NCBI GenBank assembly: GCA_964645285.1
Contig: CAZYDR010000005.1
Coordinates: 1-62,590 of the forward strand
Length of the DNA stretch: 62,590 bases
Source: JAYZAP01 sp964645285
GTDB lineage: Bacteria; Pseudomonadota; Alphaproteobacteria; JAAXGF01
Reading direction: 5' to 3'
Shown here: in pieces, positions 44,688-53,375 of the stretch
Position numbering within the stretch: position 1 is the stretch's first letter
How the letters are laid out: each line of letters starts with the position of its first letter
The notes under the pieces: generated by a model
The model's database searches: none
Told to the model about the DNA's origin: nothing
The model's input: the letters and a program-made list of their open reading frames with translations, nothing else
Program-made: the position numbers and the translations under genes

Positions 44688-45070
44688 TTACCCTCCTCGA
44701 CCGGCGCCTCATGGGCCAGCACGTCGGTCGCAACGGGCCGCTCGCGGCGCGCCGCGATCCGCTCCCGGTGCAGCAGGTAATGACCACAGAGAACCAGCGC
44801 CAGCGAGCCGCCGATGACGATCCAGGTCGGCACTTCGCCCCAGAACATCCAACCAAACAGAGCCGCCCAGGCGACTCCGGTGTACTCAAAGGGCGCCACC
44901 AGGGACGGCGTGGCCACCCGAAACGCGATGGTCATGGTGTAAAGCGCCGTGGCCGCGAGGAACCCGGTCAAGACGAACACGGCCCAGTCGGCCGTGGTCG
45001 GCGGCGTCCAGCTGAAGGGCACGATGAAGGCATTGATGATCGCGAATATACCAAGAGTGTAGAGGGTCAT
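44684..45070 (-). CDS. EamA transporter, C-terminal half of a split gene
   Basis: 128 aa from ATG 45070 carrying only the second EamA repeat (TM helices from MTLYTLGIFAIINAFIVPF to GGSLALVLCGHYLLHR, with LVAPFEYTGVAWAALFGW). Its paralogue at 43737 shows that an entire protein has both repeats. The ATG overlaps the stop of the N-terminal half (ATGA), which would allow coupled translation; compared with the paralogue about 6-8 residues at the join are missing. Either a pseudogene or a two-chain transporter. Confidence 0.7.
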   Translation of the reverse strand: MTLYTLGIFAIINAFIVPFSWTPPTTADWAVFVLTGFLAATALYTMTIAFRVATPSLVAPFEYTGVAWAALFGWMFWGEVPTWIVIGGSLALVLCGHYLLHRERIAARRERPVATDVLAHEAPVEEGK

Positions 45071-45591
45071 GATGCCGGCGCCATCGTGACGACCGACACC
45101 GCGTAAAGAACGTTTGAACAGATTAACATTCCGGTCGCCAACGGCACCAGTCCACTACCCGGTTGCATCATGAACAGGATAGCGATGAAGCCGCCGACCA
45201 CCGCCAGCCAACGACGCACACCCACCGGCTCCTTGAGGATAGGGATTGACAATACGGTGATAAACAACGGCGCCGAGGCAAGGATGGTGAAAGTGCTGAC
45301 CAGGGGCTGCATGGGCAGGGCGATGACGAACATGGTGAAAGCGCCGCAACTGAGCAACCCGCGCACAATGTTGAGCCCCGGGAGCTGACTGCGAAATTTC
45401 CCGGCACCGCCGACAACGGCAATAAACCCTGCCACCAGGGCCGACGCCACCGCACTGCGCAGGAAGAGAATCTGCGTCGGCGGATAAGTCGCCGCGAGCT
45501 CCTTGCTGAAGGCGTCATGGAGCGCCCAGACGCCGACCGCAATCAGCATCATGACAATGCCCAGCATGGGGCGGTCGGCGCGTTGCGGCAT
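45067..45591 (-). CDS. EamA transporter, N-terminal half of a split gene
   Basis: 174 aa with the first EamA repeat (MLGIVMMLIAVGVWALHDAF, LSCGAFTMFVIALPMQPLVSTF, ILKEPVGVRRWLAVVGGF) and the first helix of repeat 2 (ICSNVLYAVSVV), then six out-of-frame residues and TGA 45069-45067. A deletion of roughly 20 bases at the join is the likely cause. The paralogue 43737-44687 is intact. It starts at 45591, just upstream of ligA. Confidence 0.7.
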   Translation of the reverse strand: MPQRADRPMLGIVMMLIAVGVWALHDAFSKELAATYPPTQILFLRSAVASALVAGFIAVVGGAGKFRSQLPGLNIVRGLLSCGAFTMFVIALPMQPLVSTFTILASAPLFITVLSIPILKEPVGVRRWLAVVGGFIAILFMMQPGSGLVPLATGMLICSNVLYAVSVVTMAPAS

Positions 45592-45598
45592 GGAACGG

Positions 45599-47677
45599 CT
45601 ATTCGGCGCCTAGAAAGCTGAGCCAGTCGTCTTCGCTCAGGATTTCAACACCGAGATCTGCGGCCTTGGTGGCCTTCGATCCGGAATCCGCCCCGGCGAC
45701 CACGAAATCGGTCTTCTTCGATACCGAGCCGGCGACCTTGGCGCCCAGGGCCTCGGCCCGGGCCTTGGCTTCGGCCCGGGTCATGGCTTCCATGGAGCCG
45801 GTAAACACTACGGTCTTGCCGGTCAGAGGCATATCGCCCTGGGGGGCGATGTAGTCGGCGGGCTCGACCTCGACGGCGAGTTCATCAGCGGCTTTGGAGT
45901 TGAGCGGTTCGGCAAAAAAATCAACGATAGTATCGGCGACCTTGGGACCGATGCCGTCAACATTGATGAGATACTTATAAGCCTCGGAGTCGTGATCCCT
46001 CGCTTCGGCCATACGATCCATCAACTTCCCCCAGGACTCGTGGGTCTTGGCCAGCAGCCGGGCCGTGGTCTCGCCCACATGGCGGATGCCGAGCGCATAG
46101 ATAAAACGGTCAAGGGTTACATTGTGGCTGGCCGTATTGATTGCCTCGAACAGATTGTTTATCGAAGTTTCCTGCCAACCAGGCATCGCCTCGATGACCG
46201 CTCTCTTATCCTCAAGCTTGAAAATATCGACCGGCGTTTTGATCAAGTCGTCGGCCCAGAAGGCTTCGACCTGCTTCTCGCCCAGTCCCTCGATATCGAA
46301 GGCGTCTCGGCTGACCAAATGGCGCAACCGCTCGACCGCCTGGGCCATGCAGACCAGGCCGCCGCTACAGCGCCATACCGCCTCGCCTTCTTCGCGGTGG
46401 GCGTGGCTGCCGCAGACCGGGCACTTGGTGGGAAACTCATAGGGTTCCGAGCCCTCGGGCCGCTTTGCCTTCATCACCTCAACAACCTGGGGAATGACAT
46501 CGCCGGCGCGCTGGACCACCACGGTGTCGCCGACGCGGACATCCTTGCGGGCGATCTCGTCCTCGTTATGGAGCGTCGCGTTGGACACCACCACGCCGCC
46601 CACGGTGACCGGCTTGAGCCGCGCCACCGGGGTCAGGGCGCCGGTGCGACCGACCTGGATTTCGATGGCCAGCAGTTCGGTGGTGGCCTGCTCAGCGGGA
46701 AACTTGTGGGCAATGGCCCAGCGCGGCGCCCGGCTGACCATGCCGAGGCGGTCCTGCCAGTCGAGGCGATTGACCTTATAGACCACGCCGTCGATGTCGT
46801 ATTCGAGGTTTGTCCGGTCAGCCGCCAGCCCGGCATAGACCGCAAGCGCGCGCTCCGCCCCGTCACACAGCTCGGTCCTGTCGTTGACCGTGAAGCCCCA
46901 GCTCTCGAGGCGGTCGAGCGCGCCGCGCTGGGTGCCGCTGAACGGCGGTGAAACCTCGCCCCAGGCATAGGCGAAGAAGCGCAGATTGCGCGATGCGGTG
47001 ACCTGGCTGTCGAGCTGGCGCAGGGAACCGGCGCCGGAATTGCGCGGGTTGGCGTAGAGCGCCTCGCCGGCTTCTTCCCGCGCCCGGTTGAGGGCCTCGA
47101 AGTCGGCCAGGGGCATGTAGACCTCGCCGCGAACCTCGAGAATGTCCGGCACATCGTCGCCGGCAAGCGCATGGGGAATATCGTGGACCACACGCAGATT
47201 GGCGGTGATATCCTCACCGGTCTGGCCATCGCCCCGGGTCGCGCCCTGGATGAATTGTCCGTCCTCGTAGCGCAGCGCCGCCGACAGGCCGTCGATCTTG
47301 GGTTCGGCCACCAGATCAACCGCTTCGTCGTCGGCGAGCCCGAGAAAGCGTCGCACCCGCTGCACGAAGTCACGCACATCGTCATCGTTGAAGGCATTGC
47401 CCAGGGACAGCATGGGACGGCTGTGGGTGAACTTGGCAAAGCCCTCCGACGGCGCCGCGCCAACCCGCCGGCTCGGACTGTCATAGCGCAACAGGTCAGG
47501 AAAACGCGCCTCGATGGCATCGTTGCGCCGGCGCAGGGCGTCGTAGTCGCTGTCGCTGATCGCGGGATTGTCTTCGCCATGATAAAGGCGGTCATGGCGG
47601 GTTATCTCGGCGGCCAGCCGTTCAAGCTCATCCGCCGCCTGTGCCGCCGACAATGTATCGATGTCGCCTGCCGCCAT
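45599..47677 (-). CDS. ligA: NAD-dependent DNA ligase
   Basis: 692 aa LigA, which seals nicks in replication and repair with NAD+ as adenylate donor. It has the adenylation lysine in EPKIDGLS (Lys about 127), an OB domain, the four-Cys zinc finger (CPVC..WRCSGGLVC, about residues 419-443), HhH motifs and a C-terminal BRCT domain (LTGKTVVFTGSMEAMTRAEA). The ATG shares its A with the recN stop (TGATG). Full length and uninterrupted. Confidence 0.98.
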   Translation of the reverse strand: MAAGDIDTLSAAQAADELERLAAEITRHDRLYHGEDNPAISDSDYDALRRRNDAIEARFPDLLRYDSPSRRVGAAPSEGFAKFTHSRPMLSLGNAFNDDDVRDFVQRVRRFLGLADDEAVDLVAEPKIDGLSAALRYEDGQFIQGATRGDGQTGEDITANLRVVHDIPHALAGDDVPDILEVRGEVYMPLADFEALNRAREEAGEALYANPRNSGAGSLRQLDSQVTASRNLRFFAYAWGEVSPPFSGTQRGALDRLESWGFTVNDRTELCDGAERALAVYAGLAADRTNLEYDIDGVVYKVNRLDWQDRLGMVSRAPRWAIAHKFPAEQATTELLAIEIQVGRTGALTPVARLKPVTVGGVVVSNATLHNEDEIARKDVRVGDTVVVQRAGDVIPQVVEVMKAKRPEGSEPYEFPTKCPVCGSHAHREEGEAVWRCSGGLVCMAQAVERLRHLVSRDAFDIEGLGEKQVEAFWADDLIKTPVDIFKLEDKRAVIEAMPGWQETSINNLFEAINTASHNVTLDRFIYALGIRHVGETTARLLAKTHESWGKLMDRMAEARDHDSEAYKYLINVDGIGPKVADTIVDFFAEPLNSKAADELAVEVEPADYIAPQGDMPLTGKTVVFTGSMEAMTRAEAKARAEALGAKVAGSVSKKTDFVVAGADSGSKATKAADLGVEILSEDDWLSFLGAE

Positions 47678-49347
47678 CAGCCGGCACCGCTTTGGATCAG
47701 GCTGTCGGCCGCGGCTCGGGCCTCTTCGGTGATCTCGGCGCCAGCCAGCATGCGCGCCACCTCTTCGCGGCGGGCGTCGTTTTCCAGGGACTCGACCCGG
47801 GTCAGAGCACTATGGTCGCCATCCTCCTTGATCACCCTGAAATGCCGGTCGGCGCGGGCTGCCACCTGGGGCGAATGGGTCACCACCAGCACCTGAAACG
47901 TCTCGCCAAGGCCAGCTAGACGCTCACCTACGGCAGCCGCCACGGCTCCGCCGATGCCGCTGTCGACCTCGTCGAACACCAGGGTCGGCGCGGCGCCAAC
48001 CCGGGCCAACACGACCTTGAGGGCCAGCATCAGGCGCGACAACTCGCCGCCCGAGGCGATGCGGCCAATGGCGCCCGGTTCATCGCCCGGATTGGTCGCC
48101 ACGGCGAAACTGACCCGCTCGGCGCCCTGGGCCGACCAGTCGTCCTCGTCCAAGGCCTCGAGCCGAGTTTTGAAGACCACCCGGTCAAGCTTGAGATGGG
48201 GCAGCTCGGCGATGACCTGGCGGTCGAACTCCCGGGCCGCCTTGGCGCGCTTCTTGGACAACCGCTGGGCCGCCTTGGTAAAGGCCTTGCGCGCGTCATC
48301 GGTGGCCTTGGTCAATATATCGAGAGCCTCGCTGCGGCCTTCCAGGACGGCAATCCGGTCGGCAAAGCCATCGTGCAGCGCGGCCAAAGAATCGACGTCG
48401 GTATTATGTTTACGGGCCGCGGCGCGCAACGCGAACAAGCGCTGCTCAGTGGCCTCCAGACGCTCCGGATCGGGTGCCAGTTCCTGGCTTGCGGCATCGA
48501 GAGCAATCATCGCCTCGGCGGTTTCGAGCAGGGCCCGCTCAAGCGCCTCGATGACCCCGTCAAGAGCCCCCGGCGCCCGGTCGGCGGTGCGCAGCACCAG
48601 CCGCTGCGCCGCGCCAATACGGTCGTCAATGCCCCGCCCCTCGGTCAATTCGCCGTGCGCCGCGGCCAGGGCCTCGCCGAGCTTCTCGCCCTGCATCAGG
48701 ATAGCCCGGCTGGCGGCCAGGTTGGACTCCTCGCCGGATTCGGGCGACAACTCGTCGAGTTCGGCCAGCACGTGGCGGAGGTATTCTTCGTCGCGGCGGG
48801 CTTCGGCGAGACGGGCCTCGGCCTCGGCCAGGGCGGTGGCCGCCGCCCGCCACTCACCGTGAGTTTTGGCGACCTTGGCGGCATCGTCGCCGAGACCCCC
48901 GAAACCGTCGAGGAAACCCCAATGGGTCTCGGCCGACAGCAAGCCGCGCTGGCTCGCCTGGCCCTGAATTTCCACCAGCCCGTCGCCGATCTCACGCATC
49001 AGGGCAACGCCGACCGGTTGGTCGTTGACGAAAGCGCGGGCCCGGCCGTCGGCGCCCAGCACCCGGCGCAGTGTCAGGCGGTCGCCATCGCCGAGCCCGT
49101 GCACGTCGAGCAACTGCCAGACCGGATGATCGGGCGGCGGCGTGAATTCAGCAGTGACCCGGGCCTGATCAACGCCACGGCGCAACAGGCCGCTGTCACC
49201 CCGGCTGCCGAGAACCAGCCCCAGGGCATCGAGCAGGATCGATTTTCCGGCGCCGGTCTCGCCGGTCAGGGCGCACAGGCCATCGCCGAACGGCAGGTCG
49301 AGCCGGTCGATCAAGACGATGTCGCGCACGGACAGGCTTACGAGCAT
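47677..49347 (-). CDS. recN: DNA repair protein RecN
   Basis: 556 aa SMC-like ATPase that helps double-strand-break repair. Walker A GETGAGKS is at residues 29-36, followed by long coiled-coil arms and the C-terminal LSRLMLALK signature with Walker B LVFDEVDSGIGG. ATG 49347 (MLVSLSVRDIVLIDRLDL) is the family start; the frame is open further upstream but without homology. It lies between bamD and ligA, the usual alphaproteobacterial order. Confidence 0.97.
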   Translation of the reverse strand: MLVSLSVRDIVLIDRLDLPFGDGLCALTGETGAGKSILLDALGLVLGSRGDSGLLRRGVDQARVTAEFTPPPDHPVWQLLDVHGLGDGDRLTLRRVLGADGRARAFVNDQPVGVALMREIGDGLVEIQGQASQRGLLSAETHWGFLDGFGGLGDDAAKVAKTHGEWRAAATALAEAEARLAEARRDEEYLRHVLAELDELSPESGEESNLAASRAILMQGEKLGEALAAAHGELTEGRGIDDRIGAAQRLVLRTADRAPGALDGVIEALERALLETAEAMIALDAASQELAPDPERLEATEQRLFALRAAARKHNTDVDSLAALHDGFADRIAVLEGRSEALDILTKATDDARKAFTKAAQRLSKKRAKAAREFDRQVIAELPHLKLDRVVFKTRLEALDEDDWSAQGAERVSFAVATNPGDEPGAIGRIASGGELSRLMLALKVVLARVGAAPTLVFDEVDSGIGGAVAAAVGERLAGLGETFQVLVVTHSPQVAARADRHFRVIKEDGDHSALTRVESLENDARREEVARMLAGAEITEEARAAADSLIQSGAG

Positions 49348-49369
49348 GGACCGAAACCGGGCCGGGGGC

Positions 49370-50215
49370 TCAGAAAACCGAGTTCCAGACCCCGCCGATC
49401 CACGACTCCTCGCTCTTCTGGGGTCGCAGGTCGGCACCGGTCAACAGGACGTAAGAATCCCGATACCACGCGCTGCTCGGGAAGTTGTGACCAAGAACGG
49501 CGGCGGTGGCCTGGGCTTCGTCGATAACACCTAGGGCAAGATAGGATTCGGTCAGGCGGTGCAGGGATTCAGCCACGTGACTGGTGGTCTGGAACTGTTC
49601 GACGACATTGCGAAACCGGTTGATCGCCGCGATGTGCTCGCCTCGCTTTTGATAGTAGCGGCCGATCTCCATCTCTTTACCGGCCAGATGGTCACGGGTC
49701 AGGTCGATCTTGAGTTCAGCGTCCCGCGCGTAATCGGTTCCGGGAAAACGCCGGACAACAGCGTCGAGAGCGTCGAACGCGCGCAGGGTCATGGCCTGGT
49801 CGCGGCCGACATCGGAGATTTGCTCATAATAGGAAATCGCCACGATGTAGTAGGCGTAGTCCACATCCCGGTTACCGGGGTGAAGTTCGATGAAGCGCCG
49901 GGCCGCAAGGATCGCTTCGTCGTACTGGTTGGCCTGGTAATTGGAATAGGCCGCCATGATCTGGGCCTTGGTCGCCCATACCGCATAGGGATGCTGCCGC
50001 TCGACCTCGTCGAAGGCCACCGCCGCCGGTGCATACTGGCGCGACAGCATCAGGTTCATGGCCTGATTGTAGAGGTTCTCGACCGGCTGCTCAATATAGA
50101 TATCTTCCTTGGCGGTACAGGCGCCAAGCAACAGAACCAGCGCCACCGCCAGACCGGCAACCCGGCTACGACGGCGCTCTTCGAGCAGATCGCGTCCAAC
50201 CCCAAGACGACTCAC
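49370..50215 (-). CDS. bamD: outer membrane assembly lipoprotein BamD
   Basis: 281 aa. The N-terminal basic segment is followed by a lipoprotein signal (VALVLLLGAC, Cys lipidated) and five TPR-like repeats (NLYNQAMNLMLSRQYAPAAV, YAVWATKAQIMAAYSNYQAN and so on). It scaffolds the BAM complex that inserts beta-barrel proteins in the outer membrane. GTG 50215 has GGAG five bases upstream. An extended -10 promoter lies about 42 bases before it. Confidence 0.95.
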   Translation of the reverse strand: MSRLGVGRDLLEERRRSRVAGLAVALVLLLGACTAKEDIYIEQPVENLYNQAMNLMLSRQYAPAAVAFDEVERQHPYAVWATKAQIMAAYSNYQANQYDEAILAARRFIELHPGNRDVDYAYYIVAISYYEQISDVGRDQAMTLRAFDALDAVVRRFPGTDYARDAELKIDLTRDHLAGKEMEIGRYYQKRGEHIAAINRFRNVVEQFQTTSHVAESLHRLTESYLALGVIDEAQATAAVLGHNFPSSAWYRDSYVLLTGADLRPQKSEESWIGGVWNSVF

Positions 50216-50256
50216 GGCAACTCCAAAACCGATTAATGACGCTGATTTCCTCTCTG

Positions 50257-50265
50257 ATTATAGCA
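50257..50265 (-). promoter_or_regulatory. extended -10 promoter of bamD
   Basis: On the minus strand TGCTATAAT matches the extended -10 consensus TGnTATAAT exactly, in an AT-rich patch about 42 bases before the bamD GTG. No good -35 hexamer is seen, as is usual for extended -10 promoters. The long hairpin lies immediately upstream of it. Confidence 0.6.
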
Positions 50266-50286
50266 TTTACCAAAGGCGGCGCACTA

Positions 50287-50340
50287 GAGCGTCTTCAGAC
50301 GATATGGAGCCATTTGACCGCATATTGTCTGAAGACGCTC
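50287..50340. repeat. long imperfect palindrome (20-bp stem) between lpxC and bamD
   Basis: GAGCGTCTTCAGAC (50287-50300) is perfectly repeated in inverted form at 50327-50340; the stem extends inward by six more pairs including one G-U (50301-50306 with 50321-50326). The loop is 14 bases. It is more extensive than needed for a terminator and has no T-run at the stem foot on either strand. It looks like a REP/MITE-type intergenic repeat. Confidence 0.75.
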
Positions 50341-50403
50341 AGATATCCGCTGCAGCAATTCGTTTTTGATTTGAGAGACGCGAGCCTGATCGGCGGCGAT
50401 ACT

Positions 50404-51330
50404 TTAAGCCGGTGCGGCGACCGAAGCAGCTTGCCAACGCATGGCGGCAGCCCCAGCGTGGGGCTTGTCATCAAGCGTCACCTGACGCCAGGCCTCGGGA
50501 TCAGCGAACAGGGCGGTCAGCAACTCGTTGTTGGTCTTGTGGCCCGAGCGGATGCAATCCACATGGCCGATGATCGGACCGCCGGCGAGATATAGATCAC
50601 CAACGCAGTCGAGCGCTTTGTGGCGGACGAACTCATCAGTGTAGCGCAGGCCACCGTCGTTGAGGATGCCGTCCTCGGACAACACCACCGCATTGTCGAG
50701 GGAACCGCCAAGCGCCAGGCCGTTGGCCCTGAGATGGTCGATGTCGGAGAGGAATCCGAAGGTCCGCGCCCGCGCCAACTCACGCTTGAAAGCGCCGTTG
50801 ACCAATTCCACGTAACACGCCTGCCCGACAATGGCCGGATGGGCGAAGTTGATCTCACAACTGATCGAGAACCCATCGGACGGCGACAACGACGCGAAGC
50901 GCTCGCCATCGGTCACTTCCACAGGCTTGAGAATTTCAATGGCCGTACGCGGCGCTGCCTGTTCGACGATACCGGCGCATTCGGCGAGAAATACGAAGGG
51001 CGCGGCGCTGCCGTCCATGATCGGCACTTCGACGCTGTCGAGTTCGACCACCAGATTATCGATTTCCAGGCCGGAAAGAGCGGCCATGAGATGTTCGACC
51101 GTGGCGACACCGACGCCATCGCCGTTTTTTAGGCTGGTCCCCATCATGGTGTCGCTGACGTAATCGTAGCGCGCGGCGATCTCGGCACCACCGCAATCGG
51201 CACGGCAGAATACGATGCCCGTGCCCGGTTCGGCCGGCAACAGAGTAATGGCCACACGGGTGCCACCGTGCAGGCCAACGCCCGTGCAACTGATAGCAGA
51301 TTTAAGTGTCTTTTGCCAGATGACGCCCAA
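50404..51330 (-). CDS. lpxC: UDP-3-O-acyl-N-acetylglucosamine deacetylase
   Basis: 308 aa LpxC, the committed zinc-dependent step of lipid A synthesis. Motifs: GVGLHGG at the N-terminus, zinc His80 in VEHLMAAL, VPIMDGSAAPFV, RTFGFLSDID, and the catalytic HKALDCVGD with His237. It follows ftsZ in the dcw order, separated by the ftsZ terminator and about 230 bases, so it has its own promoter. Confidence 0.98.
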   Translation of the reverse strand: MGVIWQKTLKSAISCTGVGLHGGTRVAITLLPAEPGTGIVFCRADCGGAEIAARYDYVSDTMMGTSLKNGDGVGVATVEHLMAALSGLEIDNLVVELDSVEVPIMDGSAAPFVFLAECAGIVEQAAPRTAIEILKPVEVTDGERFASLSPSDGFSISCEINFAHPAIVGQACYVELVNGAFKRELARARTFGFLSDIDHLRANGLALGGSLDNAVVLSEDGILNDGGLRYTDEFVRHKALDCVGDLYLAGGPIIGHVDCIRSGHKTNNELLTALFADPEAWRQVTLDDKPHAGAAAMRWQAASVAAPA

Positions 51331-51457
51331 GGCTATATGCGCATCCGCCCCCTGTTAAAACCGCCCACCGGGATATCCCTCTCAGTAGGTCGCCACCACT
51401 TTAAACCGTGATCCTCTCGGATCGCTACGACACACCTCAGAACCAACAACGTTAACC

Positions 51458-51507
51458 AAAAAAGAGTGCTTCGAGAGAACTTACTAACAAGTTTTCCCGA
51501 AGCACTC
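51458..51507 (-). terminator. rho-independent terminator of ftsZ
   Basis: Minus strand: GAGTGCTTCG (51507-51498) pairs with CGAAGCACTC (51473-51464) and is followed by six T (A-run 51458-51463). An inner AACTT/AAGTT pair extends the stem. It lies about 55 bases after the ftsZ stop and closes the dcw transcript before lpxC. Confidence 0.8.
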
Positions 51508-51561
51508 AAATCACGTTTTGTGACAGAATGTTAACTGTGAGTCTGGAGGTCTCACAACGAC

Positions 51562-53283
51562 TTAGTTCGTCTGCCGGCGAAGGAACGCGGGGATGTCGAG
51601 AACGTCTTCCTCGACCGCTGCCGACGTCGGTTTAAGCGCCACCGCGACCGGTTCCGGGGTCACAGTTTCCAGGGTCGGCTCGGCCCGCATTACGGGTTCC
51701 ACCCGTGGCGCCGGTTTTGCCGCGGCCTCGGACGCCGCCGCCATTGCCGGTTCCGCCGTTAGCGCCGGTTCGGCTTGACGCGCCGATTCGGTCTGGCGTG
51801 CCGGTTCGGTTTGGCGTGAACGACCGGTCCCGATCATCCGTTCGAACAGGCTCGGCCCCTTTCGGGCCCGTCCCGGCGCCGTCGCCGGATCATTGCTTAT
51901 GGCCGCCTCGGCGAAGGGATCAGGCGTGCTCGTCAGAGCCGACTTCGGCCCCGCCACCACTGGCGGCTTGGGAATGAAGCTCTGACCGGCGGCCGGTCCG
52001 GCACTGGCTGTCTCAAGCACCGGTTCCGGCTCGGGCATGACGATTGCCGTCGCGGCGGCAAGGTCACGCACCAGTTCATCGACCGGCGGCACCACCGGCG
52101 CCTCATCGACAATGACCGGCTCGGGCTCGACCATGGCCTCCACGGCCGGGGCTTCGGTGGTCTCGGCAACAGCCACGGCCTCGTCAACAGACTCGGGCGC
52201 GGGTTCGGCTTCGAGGGCGGTGTCCTCGGTCTCTTCCGCCTTGGCTTGCGGCATGGTAATTGCCGGCATACCCGACCGTTCCGCCACGGCGACAACCGGA
52301 CGGGGACGAGCCTCGCCATTGGCTTCGATTCCCGTGGAGACCACGGAGACCCGCATGCAGCCGTCGAGGGCCTCGTCGAAGGTCGAGCCGAAGATGATGT
52401 TGGCCTCGGGATCAACCTCGTCGCGGATACGATTGGCCGCTTCATCGACCTCGAACAGGGTCATGTCGTAGCCGCCGGTGATGTTGATGAGGACGCCGCG
52501 TGCGCCTTCCATGGAAACATCGTCGAGCAGCGGGTTGGAAATCGCTGCTTCGGCGGCAATCACCGCGCGGTTCTCGCCGTCGGCCTCGCCAGTGCCCATC
52601 ATCGCCTTGCCCATCTCGGCCATGACCGAACGCACATCGGCGAAATCGAGATTGATAAGACCAGGCATGACCATCAGATCGGTGACCCCGCGAACACCCG
52701 AGTAGAGCACATCGTCGGCCATCTTGAAGGCATCGGCGAAGGTGGTCTTCTCGTTGGCCACGCGGAACAGATTCTGATTGGGAATGATAATCAGGGTATC
52801 GACGTATTGCTGTAGTTCCGCCAGACCCTCCTCGGCGAGGCGCATGCGGTGCACGCCCTCGAACTGGAACGGCTTGGTTACCACGCCGACAGTCAGCACA
52901 CCTTGCTCACGCGCCGCTCGGGCGACCACCGGCGCGCCGCCGGTTCCCGTGCCACCGCCCATGCCGGCGGTGATGAACACCATGTTGCTGCCGTCGAGGT
53001 TCTCGAGAATCTCGTCGATCGCCTCCTCGGCGGCGGCCCGGCCGACATCGGGCTGCGACCCGGCGCCCAGACCCTGGGTGATGTTGACCCCGAGTTGGAT
53101 TCGCCGTTCCGACAAAGATTGCGCCAACGCCTGGGCGTCAGTGTTGGCAACCACGAACTCGACCCCTTCGAGGTGCGAGGTGATCATATTGTTTACGGCA
53201 TTTCCGCCGGCGCCCCCGACGCCAACGACCGTAATGCGCGGCTTCAACTGATGCGTTGCCGGCATGCTTAGGTTAATCGTCAT
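51562..53283 (-). CDS. ftsZ: cell division GTPase FtsZ
   Basis: 573 aa tubulin-like GTPase that forms the division ring. The N-terminal GTPase domain carries GVGGAGGNAVNNM and the tubulin signature GGGTGTG (about residues 107-114). A long linker (about 320-555), rich in Ala, Pro and Glu with repeated RQTEPARQTESARQ blocks, leads to the C-terminal peptide DVLDIPAFLRRQ that binds FtsA and other partners. ATG 53283 has GGAGG five bases upstream. The extended linker is typical of alphaproteobacteria. Confidence 0.98.
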   Translation of the reverse strand: MTINLSMPATHQLKPRITVVGVGGAGGNAVNNMITSHLEGVEFVVANTDAQALAQSLSERRIQLGVNITQGLGAGSQPDVGRAAAEEAIDEILENLDGSNMVFITAGMGGGTGTGGAPVVARAAREQGVLTVGVVTKPFQFEGVHRMRLAEEGLAELQQYVDTLIIIPNQNLFRVANEKTTFADAFKMADDVLYSGVRGVTDLMVMPGLINLDFADVRSVMAEMGKAMMGTGEADGENRAVIAAEAAISNPLLDDVSMEGARGVLINITGGYDMTLFEVDEAANRIRDEVDPEANIIFGSTFDEALDGCMRVSVVSTGIEANGEARPRPVVAVAERSGMPAITMPQAKAEETEDTALEAEPAPESVDEAVAVAETTEAPAVEAMVEPEPVIVDEAPVVPPVDELVRDLAAATAIVMPEPEPVLETASAGPAAGQSFIPKPPVVAGPKSALTSTPDPFAEAAISNDPATAPGRARKGPSLFERMIGTGRSRQTEPARQTESARQAEPALTAEPAMAAASEAAAKPAPRVEPVMRAEPTLETVTPEPVAVALKPTSAAVEEDVLDIPAFLRRQTN

Positions 53284-53375
53284 ATTCGCCTCCAGAGTAC
53301 AGTTGATGTCGGGGGCGTTGACCAAAGCCAACGCTTATGCGCACCCCAGCGCCCCGTCGCCGGATTACTCTTGCG

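Noticed and set aside
50287..50340. Terminator of lpxC
   Set aside because: No T-run follows the stem foot on the minus strand, and the stem is longer than typical; kept as a palindromic repeat instead.
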